Shown here in pieces: positions 41,690-47,283 of a DNA stretch of 64,000 nt. The stretch spans positions 62,001-126,000 of the forward strand of contig NZ_JHXD01000002.1 in NCBI RefSeq assembly GCF_000687715.1, given 5' to 3'. Position 1 is the stretch's first letter. Each line of letters begins with the position of its first letter. Under the pieces are notes generated by a model. The model had not been told where the DNA came from and searched no databases. It worked only from the letters and a program-made list of their open reading frames with translations. The stretch is from Xylanibacter ruminicola Ga6B6. Its GTDB lineage: Bacteria > Bacteroidota > Bacteroidia > Bacteroidales > Bacteroidaceae. A program made the translations under genes and the position numbers.

Positions 41690-41720
41690 AAAAATAATAT
41701 AATATAATTATATTATTTTT
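41690..41720. repeat. Perfect AT-only palindrome, 14-base arms
   Basis: Arms 41690-41703 and 41707-41720 are perfectly complementary around the loop ATA. It contains only A and T. It could be a weak terminator, a cruciform or an operator. Confidence 0.8.
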
Positions 41721-41739
41721 AAGTACACACCGCCACCAT
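41719..41739 (-). other. Six-codon open frame (MVAVCT) behind a strong Shine-Dalgarno site
   Basis: ATG at 41739-41737 follows AAGGAGGT (41746-41753) at six bases and stops with TAA at 41721-41719, running into the palindrome. It could be a leader peptide, a truncated remnant of an island gene, or chance. Confidence 0.25.
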
Positions 41740-41750
41740 TATCGTACCTC

Positions 41751-41779
41751 CTTAATGTCACAAAGTCCAAGTCACAGAG
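41751..41779 (-). repeat. TGTGAC repeat unit, copy 2 (inverted)
   Basis: On the minus strand CTCTGTGAC, eight bases, TGTGACATTAAG. The 17-base core GACTTTGTGACATTAAG (41751-41767) recurs exactly at 46729-46745 on the plus strand. Confidence 0.65.
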
Positions 41780-41845
41780 TACAAAACGAATCATTAAAAA
41801 GCTATAAAATTCGGGCAGAATGATTGCGATATAAGATAGAATGCT

Positions 41846-41853
41846 TATTTTTG
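41846..41853 (+). promoter_or_regulatory. -7 box (TATTTTTG) for the unknown gene pair
   Basis: Exact TAnnTTTG match, 28 bases before the ATG at 41882. Confidence 0.55.
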
Positions 41854-41881
41854 TAGTCTTAAAAAATTAGAATGAGCAACT

Positions 41882-42895
41882 ATGACACAGTTAAAAACTG
41901 CCAGGGAGGTGCTGGCATGGATTGAGAAAGATTATTTTAAGGGGGCGGGCTTGGATAAGGCCAGCCGTTTGGAGGGTGAAGAACGCAGGGCTTACGCGCT
42001 TGCGCAGGTTGAGCGTTTACTGGCAACGGTGCACGGGGCTACGTTATTGGCTCTGCTGTTGTCGGATATATTCTGGACAGCCGACGAAGGGAGAAAACCG
42101 ATGCCGTGGTTGGACGGTGTGTCACAGAAAGGTTCTGACTATCCCGTAAATCCGTTGCTGTCGCTACAGGATCAGCAAACGCTGACGGATAAGGAAATGG
42201 CGCGCCTGCGATTGATACTGGAAGTGGCAGGTTTGTGCCACGACCTGAGCCTGCACTTTACGTTCGACTTGAATGAAGCTTTCGGTGTGGAGAACAATTT
42301 CTGGGTATCAAACAAGCAGTTAGTAGAATGGCTTACCACAACCGAATATGAAAACATAGCAATGCACACGGCGTATATTATGAAGAAGCATGCTACCGCT
42401 GTGTATGCATGTGGCCGCTACCAGCCTGCGCAAGATGCTCTGGCCGAACTTTTTTCGGTAGAATATGCCAAACTGATACGCGAACCTGAGAGAACAGAAA
42501 TGCCCTCGCGTACCTATGTTAAGATTATTCTTGACGAGTTGATACGTATAGATGAGCATTGGAAACAGGGGCGCAAGAAGAGGTTAAGGCCCGATATAAT
42601 ACTGCTTCACGACGAAATATATGGCTTGGTGCCCAACCTGTTTGATAAGGATGTGCTGAAGGCTGCAAAGGCACTCTACAAATATATGGACAGCGATGTG
42701 TATGGGCGAATGGTAGGCAACAATCCGTTTGGACCTGAGGCGATGAAACTCTTTGCCAAGAAGGTTCGTGAGGTTCGTGCTGAGTATTTGGCTGAAGGTT
42801 GGATAGCCGACGATTCGTTAGAGTTCGCTTATTTGATGGCTCATGCCGAAAGTTGCGCTAAAGGTTGTTGGCGTGGGGAGGACGAGGCCTTATGA
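41882..42895 (+). CDS. Unknown protein of the accessory island (337 residues)
   Basis: I do not recognise a family. No signal peptide or membrane segment is evident; the protein is predicted soluble, largely helical and charged, with clusters such as ATLLALLLSDIFWTADEGRK and LEVAGLCHDLSLHFTFDLNE. The LCHDLSLHF stretch has His/Asp spacing that could suggest metal binding, but it is not a recognised HD signature. The stop overlaps the start of the next gene (ATGA), so the two are translationally coupled and probably act together. The promoter is at 41846-41853 and the terminator after the partner at 43486. Toxin-antitoxin, defence or element-maintenance roles all remain possible. Confidence 0.7.
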   Translation: MTQLKTAREVLAWIEKDYFKGAGLDKASRLEGEERRAYALAQVERLLATVHGATLLALLLSDIFWTADEGRKPMPWLDGVSQKGSDYPVNPLLSLQDQQTLTDKEMARLRLILEVAGLCHDLSLHFTFDLNEAFGVENNFWVSNKQLVEWLTTTEYENIAMHTAYIMKKHATAVYACGRYQPAQDALAELFSVEYAKLIREPERTEMPSRTYVKIILDELIRIDEHWKQGRKKRLRPDIILLHDEIYGLVPNLFDKDVLKAAKALYKYMDSDVYGRMVGNNPFGPEAMKLFAKKVREVRAEYLAEGWIADDSLEFAYLMAHAESCAKGCWRGEDEAL

Positions 42896-43461
42896 TGAGT
42901 AGTAATCGTAGCGACTACAAGTCGGCTTCGGAATGGCTTTCTACACTTATGCACGATGAGGCGTGGCTCACTCAACAGCAGCAGCTACAGTCAGCAGCAG
43001 ATGCTGCTGATGCGGACGTTCAACGCGACGCAGCCATCAGGCGTATTGGTATAGGTGAGACTTATGAGTTCTGGGAAATCCACGGCCATCAGGTGGAGAA
43101 GGCGGTTAGCGAGGTTTGGGAGATTGCAGAGTTGTCGCTGCCCAAACTAAAGATTCAAACCATTGGTATGCTTTCTATGGCATGGCTTGAGCAGCATACA
43201 GATGCACAATTAGACACAAAGCAGCAACAAGAAGTGGTTGAGAAACTGGCGCCCATATTTTATGGACAGATAGAAGCGGCAAGAGAGTTTCTTGTGAGCA
43301 TTAAAGGTATGAAGCCTACGCAGATTACCAACAAGGTAAACCAGTTGGTATGCGATAAAAAAATATCGCAACTATCCAGTCATCGCGACTTGTGGCAGGT
43401 GTTGCACGACTATGAAATTTATACAAAAACGGAATCTAACTGGAATATGCAGGTAAAATAA
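42892..43461 (+). CDS. Unknown partner protein of the accessory island (189 residues)
   Basis: I do not recognise a family. It is a soluble, acidic, mostly helical protein; residues 25-50 (AWLTQQQQLQSAADAADADV) look like a coiled coil or flexible linker, followed by YEFWEIHGHQVEKAVSEVWE and a Gln-rich helix near 100. The ATG at 42892 shares bases with the stop of the preceding gene; the next ATG at 42895 is equally possible. The open frame continues upstream from a TTG at 42865 but inside the preceding gene. It is followed by a strong terminator, so the pair forms an independent two-gene operon. Confidence 0.7.
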   Translation: MMSSNRSDYKSASEWLSTLMHDEAWLTQQQQLQSAADAADADVQRDAAIRRIGIGETYEFWEIHGHQVEKAVSEVWEIAELSLPKLKIQTIGMLSMAWLEQHTDAQLDTKQQQEVVEKLAPIFYGQIEAAREFLVSIKGMKPTQITNKVNQLVCDKKISQLSSHRDLWQVLHDYEIYTKTESNWNMQVK

Positions 43462-43485
43462 TTACTGCCTAAAAGCATTTAAACT

Positions 43486-43517
43486 AAGGAATCGGCACTT
43501 GTCGGTTCCTTTTTTTT
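43486..43517 (+). terminator. Strong terminator after the unknown gene pair
   Basis: Eleven-base arms AAGGAATCGGC (43486-43496) and GTCGGTTCCTT (43501-43511), counting G-U pairs, loop ACTT, then a run of T. Confidence 0.88.
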
Positions 43518-43525
43518 GTATCTAT

Positions 43526-43575
43526 ACTTGTACAAAAACTTGTGTACAACTTGTACAAACTTGTAATTACTTGTA
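43526..43575. repeat. Iteron-like array: five ACTTGT repeats at helical spacing
   Basis: ACTTGT begins at 43526, 43538, 43549, 43559 and 43569, so at 12, 11, 10 and 10 bases. Copies 1 and 3 lie in the palindrome TTGTACAA (43529, 43551) and copy 2 in TTGTGTACAA. It sits between the terminator and the next promoter, 50 bases upstream of the -7 box. Confidence 0.75.
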
Positions 43576-43624
43576 AATCAATAGTTTATGAGCGGATAAT
43601 CTTTTTTATTAGCTAAAATCGTCT

Positions 43625-43632
43625 TACCTTTG
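43625..43632 (+). promoter_or_regulatory. -7 box (TACCTTTG) for the VirE-like operon
   Basis: Exact TAnnTTTG match. The first open frame starts at 43791, so the leader is about 150 nucleotides. Confidence 0.6.
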
Positions 43633-43639
43633 CATCGTC

Positions 43640-43790
43640 AAAATTTGATTGACAAGCGTTCTTTGACATGCTGAGACAACCACCCACACTGAAGGCAGGA
43701 GGGAGAAAAGAAAGGAGGAAAGATAACTAAGAAAACTATAGTATTCACTAAAGGTCGCTTTAAGGAGGCGACGTTAAATAAAAAGTAATT
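43640..43790 (+). promoter_or_regulatory. Purine-rich leader of the VirE-like operon
   Basis: It contains several Shine-Dalgarno-like runs with no start codon behind them (near 43694-43720) and a hairpin GTCGC (43754-43758)/GCGAC (43768-43772) whose loop carries AAGGAG. The first ATG is at 43791, too far away for normal use of that site. Role unknown; possibly ribosome-binding control. Confidence 0.4.
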
Positions 43791-43931
43791 ATGAGTCGTA
43801 CACGTAATCACATTGTAATTGCACGAGGTATTATGGCTGAGAATTCACGTCGACAGATGTCGCTGATAAATCGATGCCAGATGCCTTACGCTTCGAAGAA
43901 GGATTATCGCTTCGTGAACCACAAGTTCTAA
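43791..43931 (+). CDS. Small basic ORF, 46 residues
   Basis: Reads MSRTRNHIVIARGIMAENSR, RQMSLINRCQMPYASKKDYR, FVNHKF. It is strongly basic, with ten Arg/Lys in the body, and has no membrane segment. No family recognised. It begins about 155 bases after the promoter and is the first open frame of the VirE-like operon. A small regulator or nucleic-acid-binding peptide is plausible; it could also be a translated leader. Coding status rests on a clean frame and position only. Confidence 0.5.
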   Translation: MSRTRNHIVIARGIMAENSRRQMSLINRCQMPYASKKDYRFVNHKF

Positions 43932-44061
43932 CCCAAAAGGATAGTCGAACCCTAACAATTAACAACAGTATTAACTTGAGCGAAGTGAGCTGAAGAAATC
44001 TCATGAGTTAAAGCTGGCCAGCGTTTCGCAAGGCTTCTTCACTCGCTAAATCGTTCAAAAA
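43932..44061 (+). other. 130-base intergenic stretch with partial inverted repeats
   Basis: No gene seen. AGCGAAGTGAGC near 43980-43990 is partly complementary to TTCACTCGCT near 44038-44048, suggesting a loose stem. No terminator or TAnnTTTG box was found. Confidence 0.3.
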
Positions 44062-44499
44062 ATGCGAAAAGAATTTCTTACAAAACAGCTTTTACAGCAG
44101 AACGTCCAGATGGACGGTAACGTTAACTTTATGGTTAATGGTGATATTAATATCCAGCCCTGCCCCTGGGAGCAGGATGTGGAGCTTACAGACGGCAAGC
44201 CCGTTTACTACCGCGCCAACCTTGAGGTGATGCCCGATGGGCAGACCCGTGTAAAGGCCAAGCGTACAGGCAGTCGAGGACCACTCTATCAGACGCTGTT
44301 TGAAACGGCGCACGGCATCGTAAAGATAGTGCCCCAGCGCAAGCAGCGCCATCCCGACCGCGAACAGCTGATAGTAGAGTTTAAGTTTCCGCGCCGCTAC
44401 GGATTGGCGCTAACCAAGGCGCTCTATGAGGAGGAAGCCGATCAGGTAATGTCGTACTTTAAAACAAGGAAGGAGGATTGTTTATGGAATCAGCAATAA
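44062..44499 (+). CDS. Unknown 145-residue protein of the VirE-like operon
   Basis: No family recognised. It is a soluble basic protein: an N-terminal stretch KQLLQQNVQMDGNVNFMVNG, a beta-rich middle (YYRANLEVMPDGQTRVKAKR) and a basic C-terminus with VEFKFPRRYGLALTKALYEE. The last 16 bases overlap the start of the VirE-like gene, and the Shine-Dalgarno site for that gene lies within this one, so translation is coupled. The position immediately before a primase/helicase-like gene suggests a DNA-related accessory role (inference). Confidence 0.7.
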   Translation: MRKEFLTKQLLQQNVQMDGNVNFMVNGDINIQPCPWEQDVELTDGKPVYYRANLEVMPDGQTRVKAKRTGSRGPLYQTLFETAHGIVKIVPQRKQRHPDREQLIVEFKFPRRYGLALTKALYEEEADQVMSYFKTRKEDCLWNQQ

Positions 44500-46730
44500 T
44501 CAGCACCATTAAATTTACATGTATTGGCAAGGGGCACGGCGCTCCTTGCCTCCCTGCCACCAAGGAAGACTGGGAAAATCTGCGCCGCGAATCGTGGCTC
44601 GCGCAGATGTGCGCACGTATAGAGAAAGGTGACGACGAGTTGAAGCATCGTTTGCCGGTGTGGACACCGCATTGCGCGGAATTCGCCAACAACCATCGAG
44701 CCATAGCCGATGCCATCAAGCCACTTAACCGGCTGATGCTTGACTTTGACGAGAAGGGGCATACCGATGAAATCTGTGCCCGATTGTTGGAAAAGTCGCC
44801 ACTGGTGCCGCTGCTCATCGAGGAATCGGTTCGTCGTGGCACCCATGTGCTGGTGGAGTTGCCGGATGGGATGACGCCCGAAACGGCTCAGCAGCTGATG
44901 CAGCAGGCTACGGGATTTGCGCCCGATGCAGCCGTAAAAGATGTATCGAGGTGTATCTACATGGTGCCCGATGACCATACTCGCTACGTAAGCGAGCGGC
45001 TGTTTAATATAGGCACGGATGACACGGCTTCTAAAGAAAACACGGCTGACTGTGCTGTTGAAAAAAGCAGCGTCTCTCTAAAAGAGAGCTGTGTTCGCTC
45101 GGCTTTGCCGCTTGGCTCGTCCAAGAATCCGTGCCAAAAAGAATTTAAAGGCATACCCTATAGCTCTATCATAGCCGAGTGGTGGCACCGCAACGGGGGC
45201 GAACCGGCCGAGGGCGAGCGTAACGTAAAACTGCACAAGCTGGCAGTAAACCTGCGCGCCATCTGCGATAATAAGAAAGAGGTGCTGATGCAGGTGATGC
45301 CCCGTTTCGGACTGACCGATGCCGAACTGAAATCGGTAGTTGATTCGGCCTGTAAGGAGGAACCCAAGGGCGTTAGCAAAGTAATGCAGCAGATACTGGA
45401 TGCACTGGAAATGGGTATCTCGCCCGACGAAATCGACGATGCCGAAGCCACCGCACTGGAAACGGGCGTAAAGGTAAACGTAAAAGCTTTGCCCATCGGA
45501 TTGAAAGAGTCGTTGGTAGGTGTGCCCGTAAGTATGCACCTGCCCGTGCTGTGCGGCGTGCTGCCCATTGCGGCGGCCTATGCCGACCAGGTAACGGTAG
45601 AGTATTGCGACGGCAACACCCAGCGCTTAGGACTGATGTCGATAATCCGCGGCGACCAGGCCAGTAACAAATCGGTAGTAAAGAATGCTGTTGACATATG
45701 GAAACGGCAGCTCGACGAAGAGGATGCCTTGGCCCGCAAGCGCGAAGAGGAGTGGAAGGAGCGCAAAAAAGGGCGAAAAGCCAACGAGAAGGCGCCCGAC
45801 GATCCACACGTATTAATCCGCGTGGTGCCCGTAACCGTTAGCTGCTCAACCCTGCTTAAGCGCTTTAAGAATGCTCAGAACCACACGCTGTATAGCTTTG
45901 GCGAGGAACTGGATACGCTACGCAAAACCAATGGCGCCGGCTCATGGTCGAGCAAATACGATATCTATCGCTTGGGTTTCGACCATGGCGAGTGGGGACA
46001 GGATTACAACAGCGATGCCGCCGAGAGCGGCGTGGTAAACGTGGCTTACAACTGGACCATGCTGGGCACCAACGGCGCCCTGCGCAAGTGCTTTAAGGCC
46101 GATAACGTAGAAAACGGACTCTCGAGCCGAGTGCTGGTGGCCGAAATGCCCGACAGCAGCTTTGCCAAGATGCCCAAGTTCCGTAAGCGTTCGGACGAGG
46201 ATGTGGCCAGGATACAACAGGCCGTAAGCCGCTTGCGCAGCTACACCGGACTGGTTGATACGCCCCGCCTGCGCCGAGCCATCGAGGGCTGGGTAGAACA
46301 GAAGCGTGTTGAGGCTGCCAAGGATATCGACCACGTGAAGGACACCTATCGCAAGCGTGCTGCCGTAATCGGCTTCCGCTGTGGCGTGGTGTTTCACCTG
46401 CTGAGCGGTTGCAGTAAGGAGAGCAAGGCCTGCATGGAGTTTGCACTCATGATGGCCGAATACTGCCTGCAACAGCAGATAAAGGCCTTTGGCGAGGCGC
46501 TGGAAAGTCAGTTCCTGGATGCCCGCGACGAGGGTGTGCGCTATGGCTCTAACCACTCTATCTTCGACCAGCTGGCACCTACGTTTACCATGGACGATTT
46601 GCGCGCGCTGAAGCGAGGATTCTGCGGCGAAGCCGGGCTGCGAAAAATCATTTCGCGCTGGTATCGCGACCAGTGGATTGAGAAAACCGACCGCACGCAC
46701 TGGCGTAAATTAGGAAATTGTGACGTTTGA
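44484..46730 (+). CDS. VirE/DUF3987-like protein (primase-helicase type, BT4734-like N-terminus)
   Basis: 748 residues, soluble. The N-terminal 180 residues resemble the BT4734/VirE-associated domain (LMLDFDEKGHTDEICARLLE near residue 86, SRCIYMVPDDHTRYVSERLF near 160), whose paired Asp are of the primase-like type. A linker and helical segment follow, then a DUF3987-like ATPase region with RGDQASNKSVVKNAVDIW near residue 390. That is a Walker-A-like loop in which the usual Gly before Lys-Ser is Asn. The ATG at 44484 has GGAGG at 44472-44476, seven bases upstream; a TTG at 44478 is less likely. Such genes recur in Bacteroides beside HU/smalltalk genes. Function is inferred, not known. Confidence 0.82.
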   Translation: MESAIISTIKFTCIGKGHGAPCLPATKEDWENLRRESWLAQMCARIEKGDDELKHRLPVWTPHCAEFANNHRAIADAIKPLNRLMLDFDEKGHTDEICARLLEKSPLVPLLIEESVRRGTHVLVELPDGMTPETAQQLMQQATGFAPDAAVKDVSRCIYMVPDDHTRYVSERLFNIGTDDTASKENTADCAVEKSSVSLKESCVRSALPLGSSKNPCQKEFKGIPYSSIIAEWWHRNGGEPAEGERNVKLHKLAVNLRAICDNKKEVLMQVMPRFGLTDAELKSVVDSACKEEPKGVSKVMQQILDALEMGISPDEIDDAEATALETGVKVNVKALPIGLKESLVGVPVSMHLPVLCGVLPIAAAYADQVTVEYCDGNTQRLGLMSIIRGDQASNKSVVKNAVDIWKRQLDEEDALARKREEEWKERKKGRKANEKAPDDPHVLIRVVPVTVSCSTLLKRFKNAQNHTLYSFGEELDTLRKTNGAGSWSSKYDIYRLGFDHGEWGQDYNSDAAESGVVNVAYNWTMLGTNGALRKCFKADNVENGLSSRVLVAEMPDSSFAKMPKFRKRSDEDVARIQQAVSRLRSYTGLVDTPRLRRAIEGWVEQKRVEAAKDIDHVKDTYRKRAAVIGFRCGVVFHLLSGCSKESKACMEFALMMAEYCLQQQIKAFGEALESQFLDARDEGVRYGSNHSIFDQLAPTFTMDDLRALKRGFCGEAGLRKIISRWYRDQWIEKTDRTHWRKLGNCDV

Positions 46731-46745
46731 CTTTGTGACATTAAG
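46716..46745 (+). repeat. TGTGAC repeat unit, copy 3
   Basis: AATTGTGAC, nine bases, TGTGACATTAAG, overlapping the VirE-like stop codon and ending before the DUF5675 start. It shares 17 exact bases with the inverted copy at 41751-41767. Confidence 0.65.
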
Positions 46746-46756
46746 TAATTTAGCAT

Positions 46757-47248
46757 ATGGAGATAATATTAACACGCATAGCTAAGCGCCAGCAGTACAC
46801 GATAGGCAGGCTGGCCATTGTAGAACGCATCGACGACGCCTATCTGGCAGGTGAGCGCGAGGTGTATTTTTGCGATACCCTCGAACCGCCTGTCATCCAA
46901 ACCAAAACCACCGTATTGCTGGCTTCGGTGCTGCGTTCGCCCGTAAAACTTAAATCTATCAAGCCCGTGGCCATCCCCGAAGGCCGCTACGCAGTAGTTA
47001 TTACCTACTCGCCAAAGTTCAACAAGTGGCTACCGTTGCTGTTGGGCGGTCAGGATTTCAACCGCCTGTGGCAGGGCATACGCATACACTTTGGCAACAC
47101 CGTGGCCGACACGCAGGGCTGCATACTGCTGGGGCGCAACCAGCGCGTGGGGCGGTTGTTCGAGAGTCGTAAATGGGTGTACGAGCTGAAGCAGAAAATC
47201 ATCGAAGCCAAGGCCCGAAAAGAAGCAGTGTGGATTACCATCAGGTAG
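46757..47248 (+). CDS. DUF5675-like protein (phage lysis-region type)
   Basis: 163 residues, soluble, no signal peptide. It has the DUF5675 layout: IGRLAIVERIDD, VYFCDTLEPPVIQ, VAIPEGRYAVVITYSPKFNK, and the C-terminal block IRIHFGNTVADTQGCILLGR, where His and Cys could form a catalytic pair as in L,D-transpeptidase-like folds (inference). Members often occur in prophage lysis regions and in Bacteroides small clusters with HU/smalltalk genes. It is the last plus-strand gene of the island and converges on the S46 peptidase gene; no terminator hairpin is obvious in the 35-base gap. Confidence 0.82.
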   Translation: MEIILTRIAKRQQYTIGRLAIVERIDDAYLAGEREVYFCDTLEPPVIQTKTTVLLASVLRSPVKLKSIKPVAIPEGRYAVVITYSPKFNKWLPLLLGGQDFNRLWQGIRIHFGNTVADTQGCILLGRNQRVGRLFESRKWVYELKQKIIEAKARKEAVWITIR

Positions 47249-47283
47249 TCCACACTGGCTTTTATCATCGTAAGTGCTAATGT

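Larger units (their letters stand above)
41429..41881. other. 452-base regulatory region between the two arms of the island
   Basis: No protein gene of usual size. It holds the HU promoter (41478-41485), three TCGCAAA copies (41558, 41580, 41655) and a shorter TCGCAA at 41602, two TGTGAC repeat units in opposite orientation (41620-41648 and 41751-41779), a 31-base AT palindrome (41690-41720), a Shine-Dalgarno-led six-codon frame on the minus strand (41719-41739) and the promoter at 41846-41853. Confidence 0.6.

Noticed and set aside
43526..43575. CRISPR array
   Set aside because: The ACTTGT repeats are only 6-7 bases at 10-12 base spacing with no spacers, and no cas genes are present.
43932..44061. 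attC-like or group II intron structure
   Set aside because: The inverted repeats are short and imperfect and no integrase or maturase is nearby.
40696..47283. Complete prophage or integrative element
   Set aside because: No integrase, terminase, capsid, portal or conjugation gene is present and no direct repeats were found at the ends; only a satellite-like or domesticated module can be argued.
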